DNA from: Leifsonia williamsii
Lineage (GTDB): Bacteria; Actinomycetota; Actinomycetes; Actinomycetales; Microbacteriaceae
NCBI RefSeq assembly: GCF_030433685.1
Contig: NZ_JAROCF010000001.1
Span: 1,426,001-1,490,000 of the forward strand
Direction of reading: 5' to 3'
Length of the DNA stretch: 64,000 bases
Position 1 is the stretch's first letter; every line of letters begins with the position of its first letter. Positions 24,407 to 33,498 of the stretch are shown one piece after another. The notes below the pieces were generated by a model. The model saw only the letters and a program-made list of their open reading frames with translations. It had not been told where the DNA came from and made no database searches. Both the position numbers and the translations under genes were made by a program.

Positions 24407-25719
24407 GGGGCGTCGGGTTCGTCGCCTTCGCCCTGATCCTGACCGCCCTCTCGGCGCTCTGGTGGGCCGCAGGCGGCCCGAGCTGGTACGGCGTGGCGGT
24501 CATGAGCCTGCTGGCCATCAAGCTCGTGCTGTCCTGGCGCGGCGGGGTCCGGCCGGCGGGCACCGCGCGGCGGCTGGAGCGGTTGCGCTCGTTGCGCGTC
24601 GGCGTCGCGATCCCGGTCTACAACGAGGATCCTGAGATGCTGGCGGCGGCGCTCGGCTCGCTGCTCCAGCAGACGCGCCTGCCGCAGTCGATCGTGGTCG
24701 TCGACGACGGCTCGCCCGACCCGCGGGCCCTCGCGGAGGCCGAGCGCTGGGTCTCCCGCTTCGCGCAGGCCGGCGTGCGCCTCGAGGTCATCGCCTTCCC
24801 GCAGAACCGCGGCAAGCGGGAGGCGCTCGTCGCGGCCCTGGAGGCGCAGTCCGGCACCGACCTCCTCGTCGGCGTCGACTCCGATACCGTGCTGGACCGG
24901 CGGGCGCTGGAGGAGGCGCTCGTGCCGTTCCTCGACCCCCGCGTCACAGTCGTGACCGGGCTGGTGCTGGCCCTCAATCACAACCGCAACCTGCTGACCC
25001 GGCTCATCGACATCCGCTACGCGAACGCGTTCCTGTTCGAGCGGGCGGCCTATTCGGCGCTCGGCTCGGTGCTGTGCGCCTGCGGCTCGCTGTCGGTGTA
25101 CCGCACGGACATCCTCCACCGCTACAAGGAGGACTTCCTCACGCAGACGTTCCTCGGGCGTCCTGCCGTGTTCGGCGACGACCGGCGGTTGACCAACTAC
25201 GGGCTGCTGGAGGGGCGCGCGATCTTCCAGCGCACAGCCATCGCGTACACCGCGGTCCCCGAGCGCTGGGGGCACTTCCTGCGGCAGCAGGTCCGCTGGA
25301 ACAAGTCGTTCTTCCGCGAATCGCTGTGGGTGCTGCTCCACATGCCCGCCTCGAAGTGGGCGTTCTGGCTGACGGCCACCGAGATGCTGACCTGGGCCGT
25401 CTTCTCGGTGGCGGTCGGCTGGGCGCTCGTCGTCGCGCCCGCGTTGACGGGCTCCCTCCTCGTCGGCCCCTATCTGCTGTACGTCACGCTGGTCAGCTAC
25501 GCCCGCTCCGTGCGCTACCTCGACCTCACCGGGGTCAAGCAGAGCAGGAAGGACCGCACGATCGGCTTCCTGATCTCTCCGCTGTACGGCCTCGTGCACA
25601 TCCTGCTGCTGATGTGGCTGCGCCTCTACGCGCTGGCGACCCTCCGGTCGGGGAGCTGGGGCACACGTGCGTCGGTCGAGGTCGCGCTGACCCCGGACTC
25701 CCTCCACGGCAAGCTCTGA
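24403..25719 (+). CDS. Hyaluronan-synthase-like processive glycosyltransferase (GT2)
   Basis: 438-aa membrane GT2 enzyme. Two N-terminal helices, then the catalytic domain with DDGS (101-104), DSD (159-161), acceptor-site GDD (258-260) and QQVRW (295-299), then C-terminal helices that form a secretion channel in this class. The motif set (DSD, GDDRR, QQxRW) is that of hyaluronan/chitin/NodC-type synthases, so it probably extends and exports a polysaccharide; the sugar is unknown. The GTG start is coupled to the 51-aa protein. Confidence 0.85.
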   Translation: MRGVGFVAFALILTALSALWWAAGGPSWYGVAVMSLLAIKLVLSWRGGVRPAGTARRLERLRSLRVGVAIPVYNEDPEMLAAALGSLLQQTRLPQSIVVVDDGSPDPRALAEAERWVSRFAQAGVRLEVIAFPQNRGKREALVAALEAQSGTDLLVGVDSDTVLDRRALEEALVPFLDPRVTVVTGLVLALNHNRNLLTRLIDIRYANAFLFERAAYSALGSVLCACGSLSVYRTDILHRYKEDFLTQTFLGRPAVFGDDRRLTNYGLLEGRAIFQRTAIAYTAVPERWGHFLRQQVRWNKSFFRESLWVLLHMPASKWAFWLTATEMLTWAVFSVAVGWALVVAPALTGSLLVGPYLLYVTLVSYARSVRYLDLTGVKQSRKDRTIGFLISPLYGLVHILLLMWLRLYALATLRSGSWGTRASVEVALTPDSLHGKL

Positions 25720-25722
25720 CGA

Positions 25723-25779
25723 CGAAGGGCGCCTGATGGTCGTCATCCGGTTGGAATAGCGACCACCAGACGCCCTTCG
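25723..25779. terminator. Bidirectional terminator between glycosyltransferase and catalase
   Basis: 20-bp stem with two mismatches: left arm 25723-25742 (CGAAGGGCG...TGGTCG) and right arm 25760-25779, 17-nt loop. It serves both convergent genes. Confidence 0.8.
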
Positions 25780-25797
25780 GCGGCGTGGCGGGTGCGG

Positions 25798-27294
25798 TTA
25801 CTCGCCGACGCCCACGTACTCGGCGGCCTCGTCGGCGTCGGCGGGAGCGCCCGCGGCGAGCCGCTCGCGCAGCTTCCGGCCCAGCTCGGCATCGACGTTT
25901 GTCCAGTACTGGATGGCGCGCTCGCGGATGTCCTCGCGCTTCACGCCGCCGACCGCGCCCGCGATCGTGTCGAGGAAGCGGGCCTTCGCCGCCTCGTCGT
26001 ACACCTCGCGGTACAGCGTGCCGGCCTGGCCGAAGTCGTCGTCCTCGGCATGCAGGGTCGCTGCGGCGCGGGTCAGCTCCCCGTCCGACTCCCACGATCC
26101 GGTTCCGGCGAGCTCCGGCTGCGCGGCCGGGCCGCCGAACGAGTTCGGCGCGTAGACCGGCGTGCCGGCCGGGTTGAAGCCGTGGCGGGCGGCGCCGTCC
26201 TGCGAGTAGTTGTGCACCGGGGCGACCGGCGCGTTCACAGGGAGCTGGTTGTAGTTGGTGCCGACGCGGTAGCGCTGCGCGTCGGGGTAGGAGAAGACCC
26301 GCGCCATCAGCATCTTGTCCGGGCTGATGTCGATGCCGGGGACGGTGTTGGCCGGCGAGAAGGCGGCCTGCTCGATCTGCGCGAAGAAGTTCTCCGGGTT
26401 CTCGTTCAGGGTCATCGTGCCGACCTCGATCAGCGGGTAGTCCGCGTGCGGCCACACCTTGGTCAGGTCGAACGGGTTGAACCGGTACGTCTTGGCGTCC
26501 TCGTACGGCATGACCTGCACCGACACCTTCCAGGCAGGGAAGTCGCCGCGGTCGATCGCCTCGTACAGGTCGCGGCGGTAGTAGTCCGCGTCCTCGCCGG
26601 CGATCCTCTCCGCCTCGGCGCCATGCATCTCCTCGTTGCCCTGCAGCGCGTGGAAGTGGTACTTCACCCAGAACCGCTCGCCGGCCGCGTTGATCCACTG
26701 GTAGGTGTGCGAGCCGTAGCCGGGCATGGTCCGCCAGGAGCGGGGGAGGCCGCGGTCGCCCATCAGGTAGGTCACCTGGTGCGCCGACTCGGGCGAGAGG
26801 GTCCAGAAGTCCCACTGCATGTCGGCGTCGCGCAGGCCGGAGCCCGGGAGGCGCTTCTGCGAGTGGATGAAGTCGGGGAACTTGATGCCGTCGCGGATGA
26901 AGAAGACGGGCGTGTTGTTGCCCACGATGTCGTAGTTGCCCTCGGTCGTGTAGAACTTCACCGAGAAGCCGCGGACGTCGCGCCAGGTGTCGGGGGAGCC
27001 CTGCTCGCCGGCCACCGAGGAGAAGCGCACGAGCGTGCGGGTGGTGGTCGCGGGCTGGAACAGGGCCGCGCGGGTGTACGCGGACACGTCGCCGATGACC
27101 ACGAACTCGCCGAACGCACCGCCGCCCTTCGCGTGCACGATCCGCTCCGGGATGCGCTCGCGGTTGAACTGCGCGAGCTTCTCGACCAGGTAGCGGTCGT
27201 GGAGGGCCGTGGCGCCGTCCCGGCCGGAGGTCAGCGAGTGCGCGTCGCTGGCGACCGGGGTGCCGGTCTGGGTGGTGGTGAACTCGTTCGTCAT
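25798..27294 (-). CDS. katA: Monofunctional haem catalase
   Basis: 498-aa clade 3-type catalase. Distal H54 ([11 protein letters not shown]), N127 ([12 protein letters not shown]) and the proximal haem tyrosine in [17 protein letters not shown] are present, with the NADPH-binding type C-terminus of small-subunit catalases. The start is ATG 27294, after GAGGAG; codons further upstream belong to the Fur gene, whose stop overlaps it (ATGA). Fur-family control with hydrogen peroxide as signal is expected. Confidence 0.94.
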   Translation of the reverse strand: MTNEFTTTQTGTPVASDAHSLTSGRDGATALHDRYLVEKLAQFNRERIPERIVHAKGGGAFGEFVVIGDVSAYTRAALFQPATTTRTLVRFSSVAGEQGSPDTWRDVRGFSVKFYTTEGNYDIVGNNTPVFFIRDGIKFPDFIHSQKRLPGSGLRDADMQWDFWTLSPESAHQVTYLMGDRGLPRSWRTMPGYGSHTYQWINAAGERFWVKYHFHALQGNEEMHGAEAERIAGEDADYYRRDLYEAIDRGDFPAWKVSVQVMPYEDAKTYRFNPFDLTKVWPHADYPLIEVGTMTLNENPENFFAQIEQAAFSPANTVPGIDISPDKMLMARVFSYPDAQRYRVGTNYNQLPVNAPVAPVHNYSQDGAARHGFNPAGTPVYAPNSFGGPAAQPELAGTGSWESDGELTRAAATLHAEDDDFGQAGTLYREVYDEAAKARFLDTIAGAVGGVKREDIRERAIQYWTNVDAELGRKLRERLAAGAPADADEAAEYVGVGE

Positions 27295-27722
27295 TCTTCT
27301 CCTCGTTCTCTCTGGCAGGACGGGCACAGACCCCAGAAGGTCACCTCGGCCGTTGCCACCGCGAATCCGCCTGCGTCCGAGGGATGCAGGCAGGGCGCGT
27401 GGCCGACCACGCAGTCGACGTCTCCCACCGCGCCGCACGAGGTGCAGACGATGTGGTGGTGGTTGTCGCCGGTGCGCCGCTCGTACCGGGCCGGGGAGCC
27501 GGCCGGCTCGATGCGGCGCAGCAGCCCGGCGGTGGTGAGGTCGCCCAGCACGTTGTGCACGTTCTGGATCGACGTGCCGGGGAGGGCCGGCAGCACCGCG
27601 CGGTAAACCGACTCGGCGTCCGCGTGCGGCAGTCCGGTCAGCGCGTCGAGGACCGCCAGGCGGCCCTGGGTGACGCGGAGGCCGGAGTCGCGCAGAGCGC
27701 CCTCGAGCTGTGCCGTGTCCAT
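27291..27722 (-). CDS. Fur family regulator (peroxide-type, catalase operon)
   Basis: 143 aa. N-terminal winged helix ([14 protein letters not shown] ... [22 protein letters not shown]) and a C-terminal metal domain with [10 protein letters not shown] and CPSC, giving the structural Cys4 zinc site, plus His/Asp regulatory ligands. It is the first gene of a two-gene operon with catalase, like furA-katG and perR-katA pairs, so a peroxide-sensing repressor is most likely. TAGTGT (minus strand) 7 nt before the ATG suggests a leaderless mRNA. Confidence 0.9.
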   Translation of the reverse strand: MDTAQLEGALRDSGLRVTQGRLAVLDALTGLPHADAESVYRAVLPALPGTSIQNVHNVLGDLTTAGLLRRIEPAGSPARYERRTGDNHHHIVCTSCGAVGDVDCVVGHAPCLHPSDAGGFAVATAEVTFWGLCPSCQRERGEE

Positions 27723-27729
27723 ACCCCCG

Positions 27730-27764
27730 ACACTATCGTGGTTGTTTTGAATAACTCAAAACAA
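27730..27764 (-). promoter_or_regulatory. fur-kat promoter with Fur-box palindrome
   Basis: A perfect 9-bp inverted repeat, TTGTTTTGA (27742-27750) and TCAAAACAA (27756-27764) with 5-bp spacer, overlaps the -35 position for the -10 box at 27730-27735 (TAGTGT, minus strand). It is strikingly AT-rich for this genome and is the probable autoregulatory Fur operator. Confidence 0.7.
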
Positions 27765-27805
27765 TGCATGCATTCGGGCGTGGCGCGCTCCGCCGTGCCC
27801 GATCG

Positions 27806-29533
27806 TCAGCGGGCGCGCGAACGGAGGCGGGTCTCCTCCAGGTCGAGCATGGCCTGGGCCTCGGTGAGGATGCGCGACGGGTACGAGCCGCGGGCGCGTT
27901 CCTCCAGGAGGCGGTCGCGTTCGGCGTTGACGACCGCCAAGCGCAGCGCGCGGAAGACGTGGTGGGGCCTCGACTCCGGGGGCTCCTCCGCCAGGCGGAT
28001 GCGCTCCCAGGCCGACTCGGCGCGCAGGAAGGACGTCTGCCGCACCCGCTCCACCACCTCGGGGTCTACCGGGGCGGTCGTGCCCGCTGCGCCCTCCGGG
28101 TCGTCGAGCACGCGGATCCCCGCCTCGCTGATGTCGTCGAGGAGCTGGGCGAGGAGGCGGCGGTCCTCCTTGACGTCGACGCCCTGCAGGCCGAGCGCGC
28201 GGATCAGCCAGGGCAGTGTCCCTCCCTGCAGCACCAGGCTCACGAAGGCGACGGTGAACGCGATCAGGATCAGCTGCGGCCGGTAGGGGATGTCGGTGGG
28301 CAGCGACTGGGCGGCGGCGAGCGTGACCACGCCGCGCATCCCGGACCAGCCGAGCACGACGGCGCCCTTCCAGTCGATGGCCTCCTGGCGAAACTCCTCC
28401 AGGTCGTTGCGGTGGCGGAGGTAGCGCTGCTCGGCCCGCTGCTTGCGCAGCGACTGCCAGCGGTACCTCACCGGATGGTCGCGGAAGTACTGGATCATCA
28501 GCCACTCGCGCAGCACCGATCTCTCCGCCCGCTCCGCGCGTCTTCGGAGCGAGTAGATGAGGGGGAAGATCAGCAGGTAGCGGATGATCACGAGCGACAG
28601 CATCGCGATCAGTCCCAGCAGGATCGAGTCCCACACGCTGAGCACCTCGGGGTGGTCGACGTCCTTGACGAGGGTGCGGAGCTCCAGGCCGATCAGCAGG
28701 AACACGCCGTTCTCGAGCAGGAACTGGATCGTGCGCCAGTTGATCGCGTCGCTGATCCTCGCCTGGGCGCTGAAGGCACGGGGTGCCGCGTGCCCGGTGT
28801 AGAGCCCCGTGATGACCACGGCGAGGACGCCCGACCCGTGCAGCGCCTCCGTCGGTGCGAAGGCCGCGAACGGCACGACGACCGAGAGCGCCGTGTCGAG
28901 CACCGGGTCGTTGAGCTTGGAGCGCACCCACACCGAGACGAAGCCGACGACGAGCCCGATGACGAGGGCGAGGATGACCGCCGTGATGAAGTCGACGACG
29001 CCGGCGAACGGCGTGCTGAGCGAGCCGACCGCGGCGGCGAGGGCGGTGCGCAGCAGCACCAGGGCGGTCGCGTCGTTGACCAGGCCCTCTCCCTCCAGCA
29101 CGGTGAGCAGCCGCGGCGGGAGGCCGAGCCGGCGCCCGATGGAGGTCGCGGCGACCGCATCGGGCGGGCTGATGATCGCGCCGAGGGCGATGGCCGCCGC
29201 GAGGTTCAGATCGGGGAGGAGCGTGTAGAGGATGAAGCCGGAGGCGAAGGCCGTGATGATCACGAGCACGATCGAGAGGCCGGCGATGGGGGCCAGGTTG
29301 CGCCGGAAGTCGGTCAGCGGCACGCTGATCGCCGCCGCGTAGAGGATCGGGGGCAGCAGACCGTCGAGGATGATCTCGGGCGGCACCTCGATGTCGGGCA
29401 CGCCGGGCAGCACCGACAGGGTGACGCCGACGATCACGAGGATGATGGGCGCCGCGACGCCGAGCTTGCGGGCGAACGCGGCCACGCCGACGATCACCGC
29501 TACCGCGATGACGGCGTATACCCCGAGCTCCAT
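27806..29533 (-). CDS. CPA1 family Na+/H+ antiporter
   Basis: 575 aa: about twelve membrane helices (residues 1-~320 and ~385-440) and a ~130-residue cytosolic helical tail. ISPPDAVAATSIGRRLGLPPRL and EGEGLVNDATALVL are the ion-binding segments of the NhaP/NHE family. ATG 29533 follows TACGAT (minus strand) by 7 nt, again leaderless. It exchanges external protons for internal Na+ or K+. Confidence 0.93.
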   Translation of the reverse strand: MELGVYAVIAVAVIVGVAAFARKLGVAAPIILVIVGVTLSVLPGVPDIEVPPEIILDGLLPPILYAAAISVPLTDFRRNLAPIAGLSIVLVIITAFASGFILYTLLPDLNLAAAIALGAIISPPDAVAATSIGRRLGLPPRLLTVLEGEGLVNDATALVLLRTALAAAVGSLSTPFAGVVDFITAVILALVIGLVVGFVSVWVRSKLNDPVLDTALSVVVPFAAFAPTEALHGSGVLAVVITGLYTGHAAPRAFSAQARISDAINWRTIQFLLENGVFLLIGLELRTLVKDVDHPEVLSVWDSILLGLIAMLSLVIIRYLLIFPLIYSLRRRAERAERSVLREWLMIQYFRDHPVRYRWQSLRKQRAEQRYLRHRNDLEEFRQEAIDWKGAVVLGWSGMRGVVTLAAAQSLPTDIPYRPQLILIAFTVAFVSLVLQGGTLPWLIRALGLQGVDVKEDRRLLAQLLDDISEAGIRVLDDPEGAAGTTAPVDPEVVERVRQTSFLRAESAWERIRLAEEPPESRPHHVFRALRLAVVNAERDRLLEERARGSYPSRILTEAQAMLDLEETRLRSRAR

Positions 29534-29555
29534 ATGTCCAATCGTATGAGAACGT

Positions 29556-30131
29556 TCAGGGTCGGCGGGCGCGCAGTCCGTCGATGGCCATCGCGATGAC
29601 GCGGTCGCGCTGCTCGTCGTCGTCGAACGCGACGCCGGCGATGCCGGAGACCATGCGGATCACGTCGCCGATGGTGGCGTCCGCCCGCACCTCCCCGGCC
29701 TCCTGGGCCCGGCGCAGCAGCGGCTCGCCGGCCTCGTAGAGCGAGGTGCGGCAGGTCAGCATCACGGCGGAGTCCTTGTTGAGCCCGTCGAGGAGGGCGT
29801 GCTTCGTGCCGATGTAGCTCACGAACCGGCGCAGCCAGGCCTCGAAGCCGACCCACGGGTCGAGGGAGGCGGCGTTCTCGGCCGCGTGCACGACGGCGTC
29901 GACCTCGTCGACGTAGACCGCCTCCACGAGGGCGTCCTTGGTGGGGAAGTTGCGGTACAGCGTGCCGATGCCGACGCCGGCGTTGCGGGCGATCTCCTCG
30001 AGGGAGGCGCCGGTGCCCGCCTCGGCGAAGCACTCGCGCGCCGCGCCCAGGAGCGCGTCGAAGTTGCGACGGGCGTCCGCGCGCTGCGGGCGGACGATGC
30101 CGGCGCGGGTCGCGGTGTCGGTGCCGGTCAC
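29556..30131 (-). CDS. TetR/AcrR family repressor of the adjacent efflux pump
   Basis: 191 aa. HTH segment RRNFDALLGAARECFAEAGTGASLEEIARNAGVGIGTLYRNFPTKDALVEAVY is a classic TetR DNA-binding domain; the rest is the helical ligand domain. GTG 30131 is chosen because AAAGGA lies 8 nt upstream, although the frame stays open much further. It is divergent from the DHA2 pump and flanks two palindromic operators, so it should repress both. Confidence 0.9.
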   Translation of the reverse strand: MTGTDTATRAGIVRPQRADARRNFDALLGAARECFAEAGTGASLEEIARNAGVGIGTLYRNFPTKDALVEAVYVDEVDAVVHAAENAASLDPWVGFEAWLRRFVSYIGTKHALLDGLNKDSAVMLTCRTSLYEAGEPLLRRAQEAGEVRADATIGDVIRMVSGIAGVAFDDDEQRDRVIAMAIDGLRARRP

Positions 30132-30175
30132 TGCTGTGTCCTTTCGGGAGGTCGAGGAATTCGGGGGTTGCGAAG

Positions 30176-30224
30176 CGGAGGCACCCTCCGGTAATGTCTT
30201 CATCGTAACCGGAGGCAGCCTCCG
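30176..30224. promoter_or_regulatory. Twin palindromic operators around divergent -10 boxes
   Basis: CGGAGGCAGCCTCCG (30210-30224) is a perfect palindrome and CGGAGGCACCCTCCG (30176-30190) an almost perfect copy, 34 bp apart. Between them lie TAATGT (30192-30197, plus strand) and TACGAT (30202-30207, minus strand), plausible -10 boxes for the pump and for tetR. A third half-copy (CGGAGCCTCC) follows at 30228. Confidence 0.7.
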
Positions 30225-30306
30225 AACGGAGCCTCCCTCCAATTGTACGCCCGTCCCGGGCTCACCGGGGCCGGCATCCCCTCGAGAAACGGAAAACATC
30301 ACCGAC

Positions 30307-32046
30307 ATGTCTCGATCCCGTCCTGGCGCCACCTTCGCCGTCCTGGCCCTCAGCGTCGCCTCCTTCGCCACCCTCCAGTCCCTCGTCGTCCCCGTCCTCC
30401 CCGTCATCCAGTCCGACCTCGGCACCACGACCGCCGGCGTCACCTGGACGATGACGGCGTGGCTGATCGCCGCCGCGGTCGCCACCCCGCTCCTCGGCCG
30501 CGTCGGCGACATCGTCGGCAAGCGCCGGGTCTTCGTGCTCGCGCTGCTCGCCGTCGCGCTCGGCAGCGTGATCGCCGCCGTCTCGCCGACCATCGGCTGG
30601 CTGATCGCCGGCCGCGTCGTCCAGGGCATCGGCGGGGCGATGTTCCCGCTCGCCTTCGGCATCATCCGCGACGAGTTCCCTGCGCGGCGCCTCCCGTCGG
30701 CGATCGGCGCGATCGCCTCGATCATCGCCATCGGCAGCGGGCTCGGCACGGTCCTCGCCGGACCGCTCGCCGACGCGCTCAGCTGGCGCGGGCTCTTTCT
30801 CGTTCCGGTCGCGCTGACCGTGGCCGGTGCGGTGCTCACCCTCATCGTCGTCCCCGAGTCGCCCGAGCGCGCGACCGGCGGCGTCAACCCGTGGGCGGCC
30901 CTCCTGCTCTCCGGCTGGCTGATCGCGCTCCTGCTGCCGCTGAGCACCGGCGCGCAGTGGGGTTGGTCGTCGCCGCAGGTCGTCGGGCTCTTCGCCGCGG
31001 CCGCCGTGCTGCTCGCCGCGTGGATCGTGGTGGAGCTGCGCTCGAGCCACCCGCTGGTCGACATGCGCCTGATGCGCGAGCCGGGGGTGTGGAGCATGAA
31101 CGCGGCCGCCGTCTTCATCGGCGCCTCCATGTTCGCGGTGTTCTCGTTCTTCCCGCGCTTCGTGCAGACGCCGGTCGAGACCGGGTACGGGCTCGGCGCC
31201 ACCGTCGCCGGCTCCGGCATGCTCATGCTGCCGATGCTGGTCACCATGGCCGTGACCGGCTTCGTCAGCGGACCGCTGGCCCGCTGGATGGGCTTCCGGT
31301 CGCAGATCGTCGCCGCGGCGGCCCTCATGGCGGCGGCGAGCCTGTCGCTCGCGTTCCTGCACGGCTCGCTCGCGGCCGTGGCCATCGCCTCCGGCGTCTT
31401 CGGCCTCGGACTCGGTCTCATCTACGCGGCGATCACGAGCGTCGTGGTGCAGAGCGTGCCCGCCACGCAGACCGGCGTGGCGAGCGGGATGAACGCCAAC
31501 CTCCGCACGGTCGGCTCGGCGATCGGCGCGGCCGTGATGACCGCGCTGGTGACCGGCACGATCGCCGGCGACGGCCTCCCCGCCGAGGCGGGTTACACCG
31601 AGGGCTTCGCGACCGCCGGCGTGCTCGCCGCGGGCGCGGGCCTGGTGACCGTGGCGGCCGCCGTGGTGCTCCGCGCCCGGCGCCGGCGCGAGGCGCAGGA
31701 CGCCGAGCTCGCCGCGCTGGCCGGGCTGGCCCGGCTCGACGCCGACGCGCGGACCGCGCCGCTCGCTCCCGCGGAGCCTGCCGAGCTCCGCGCCGTGCCG
31801 GCCGACCTCGCCGAGGCCACCGCCCTGGCGGATGCCGCCGAGCTGACCGACGTGGCCGCGCAGCGTGCGGAGGCGGTCGCGGCGGAGGATGCGACGGCGC
31901 TCCGGGCGGCGGCAGCGACCCTCCGCGCCGAGGCGGCCGACATGGCCACGCTCGCCGCCGAGCGCGCCGAGGCCGAGGAGATGGCGCGCCTGGTCGCCGC
32001 CGTCGAGGCGGACCTCGCCCCGGCCCGCCCCACCCGGGCCGCCTGA
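30307..32046 (+). CDS. DHA2-type MFS drug efflux transporter with helical C-terminal tail
   Basis: 579 aa. Fourteen-helix MFS pump of the EmrB/QacA type: SLVVPVLPVIQSDLGTTTAGVTWTMTAWLIAAAVATPLLGRVGDIVGKRRVF in the first half, and the GMNANLRTVGSAIGAAVMTA segment near the end. After the last helix (~residue 455) comes an unusual ~120-residue Ala/Glu/Arg-rich tail predicted to be helical or coiled coil. It is controlled by the divergent TetR. Substrate unknown. Confidence 0.9.
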   Translation: MSRSRPGATFAVLALSVASFATLQSLVVPVLPVIQSDLGTTTAGVTWTMTAWLIAAAVATPLLGRVGDIVGKRRVFVLALLAVALGSVIAAVSPTIGWLIAGRVVQGIGGAMFPLAFGIIRDEFPARRLPSAIGAIASIIAIGSGLGTVLAGPLADALSWRGLFLVPVALTVAGAVLTLIVVPESPERATGGVNPWAALLLSGWLIALLLPLSTGAQWGWSSPQVVGLFAAAAVLLAAWIVVELRSSHPLVDMRLMREPGVWSMNAAAVFIGASMFAVFSFFPRFVQTPVETGYGLGATVAGSGMLMLPMLVTMAVTGFVSGPLARWMGFRSQIVAAAALMAAASLSLAFLHGSLAAVAIASGVFGLGLGLIYAAITSVVVQSVPATQTGVASGMNANLRTVGSAIGAAVMTALVTGTIAGDGLPAEAGYTEGFATAGVLAAGAGLVTVAAAVVLRARRRREAQDAELAALAGLARLDADARTAPLAPAEPAELRAVPADLAEATALADAAELTDVAAQRAEAVAAEDATALRAAAATLRAEAADMATLAAERAEAEEMARLVAAVEADLAPARPTRAA

Positions 32047-32076
32047 CCCCGCCACTCCCGACCCGGCCCCGACGCG

Positions 32077-32145
32077 AAACCGCCGAGTACGCAGAATCTC
32101 TGCGTACTCGGCGGTTTCTGCCGTACTTCGCGCGTACTCGGCGGT
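32077..32145. terminator. Long perfect hairpin; copy of a dispersed palindromic repeat
   Basis: 19-bp perfect stem (AAACCGCCGAGTACGCAGA at 32077-32095, complement at 32099-32117) with a 3-nt loop, followed by a partial third copy GCGTACTCGGCGGT at 32132-32145. It lies between two convergent genes and should end transcription from both. The same core recurs at 45940. Confidence 0.85.
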
Positions 32146-32160
32146 GGGGGGAGGGGAGGG

Positions 32161-32976
32161 CTAGGCGTGCGCGTTCAGGGTCGCGAAGGTCGCCGCGATC
32201 AGGTTGAACGTCATGTGCGTGACGATGCCCGGTCCGAGGCGGCCGAGCTTCGCGGCGTAGACGCCGTTGACGATGCCGAGGCACAGCGTCGTCAGGCCGA
32301 GGGTCACCATCGTGACCGGGCTGCCGATCCCCTCGCGCAGGTGGGCGGCGGCGAACAGCAGCGCGCTGAGCCCCACCGCCAGGATCGCGGCGGTGGCACG
32401 GCGGCCACGGGTCGGCTCGCCGGCTGCTCCGCGCAGGATGCTGTTGCGGATGCCGCGCAGCAGCAGCCCGCGGAAGATCAGCTCCTCGAAGAACGGCGCC
32501 ACGATCGCCACCGCGATGAAGCCGTTGATCAGCAGCCACCAGCCGTCGTCGCCGGCGGCGACGTCGTTCGAGACCGGCTTGGCGCCGAACAGCCCCTCGA
32601 CGAGGACCGTGAGCGGCGCGGTCACGACGAGCAGCGCCATCCCGCTGCCGATGCCGACCAGGATGTCGTACCAGCGGAAGCGGAGGCCGTAGTCGGCCAC
32701 GAGCGAGCCGGTGCCGCGCGTCCGCGTGACGACGAGCACGGCCACGAGCACCGCGCCGTAGCCGATGACCCAGGCGAGCAGGTCGGCCCAGTCCGGGTCC
32801 AGGTGCGTGAGGGAGAGGATGCCGAGCAGGGCAGCGAAGATCGCGGCGACGGCCAGGATCGCCACGAGGCCCGCGGGCGCGCCCCAGCGCACCCGCGGGT
32901 CGGGGGCATAGGGCGCGGCCGCCGAGGCGGGCGCCGCGGCCGGAGCGGCAGGGGCCGGCGAGGTGGGCGAGCTCAT
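32161..32976 (-). CDS. CPBP family intramembrane glutamic protease
   Basis: 271 aa, Pro/Ala-rich N-terminus then about eight hydrophobic segments. The three active-site motifs are present: EELIFRG (EExxxR), FAAAHL (FxxxH) and HMTFN (HxxxN). Homologous to Rce1/Abi proteases; may process membrane peptides or bacteriocin-related substrates. ATG 32976 overlaps the stop of the preceding gene (ATGA). Confidence 0.88.
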   Translation of the reverse strand: MSSPTSPAPAAPAAAPASAAAPYAPDPRVRWGAPAGLVAILAVAAIFAALLGILSLTHLDPDWADLLAWVIGYGAVLVAVLVVTRTRGTGSLVADYGLRFRWYDILVGIGSGMALLVVTAPLTVLVEGLFGAKPVSNDVAAGDDGWWLLINGFIAVAIVAPFFEELIFRGLLLRGIRNSILRGAAGEPTRGRRATAAILAVGLSALLFAAAHLREGIGSPVTMVTLGLTTLCLGIVNGVYAAKLGRLGPGIVTHMTFNLIAATFATLNAHA

Positions 32977-33377
32977 GCGCGGCGGAAGAACGGCTTGGCC
33001 GACGACAGCCACTGCAGCACCACAGCCGCGACGACGGCGAGCAGCTCGAGGATCGCGAGCACGTTGCCGGTGATGATCGACACCAGCAGGCTGAGCACGA
33101 TGATCGCGCCGAGCACGGTCAGCACGATGCGGGCCCAGTTGGCGCCGCGCAGCAGGAAGATGGCGAAGACGACGCGGATCGCGGCGCCGATGATCGCGCC
33201 CGCGACGGAACCGACCATCGCGCCGCCGGCCATGGGGCCGCTGAGCGACTGCGTCGCGGCGACGACGGACGGGAACGAGACCGCGAAACCGATCAGGCCG
33301 ATCGCGGCGCTGGCGATCCAGAGCCAGAAGGCGGCGGTGACGACGGTGGGCCGGGCGGTGGTTGCGGAGATGGACAC
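32973..33377 (-). CDS. Four-helix membrane protein coupled to the CPBP protease
   Basis: 134 aa with about four hydrophobic segments and the sequence LLRGANWARIVLTVLGAI, typical of small actinobacterial DUF4064-like membrane proteins. GTG 33377 follows GGAGGAA. Overlap with the protease (ATGA) implies a joint function. No enzymatic motif. Confidence 0.75.
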   Translation of the reverse strand: MSISATTARPTVVTAAFWLWIASAAIGLIGFAVSFPSVVAATQSLSGPMAGGAMVGSVAGAIIGAAIRVVFAIFLLRGANWARIVLTVLGAIIVLSLLVSIITGNVLAILELLAVVAAVVLQWLSSAKPFFRRA

Positions 33378-33498
33378 GTGGTTCCTCCAGTGGTCGGGAC
33401 GGTGCGGCGGGTGGACAGAGCTGTCCACGCATTGCCTATCGGACGCCCGGCCCGCGGCGTCAGGCGATGGCGTGTCAGCCGTACCGCCGAGCCCGTGC

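Noticed and set aside
25811..25824. ACGTACTCGGCGG match resembling the dispersed palindromic repeat
   Set aside because: Lies inside the catalase coding sequence as a normal codon run, with no inverted partner.
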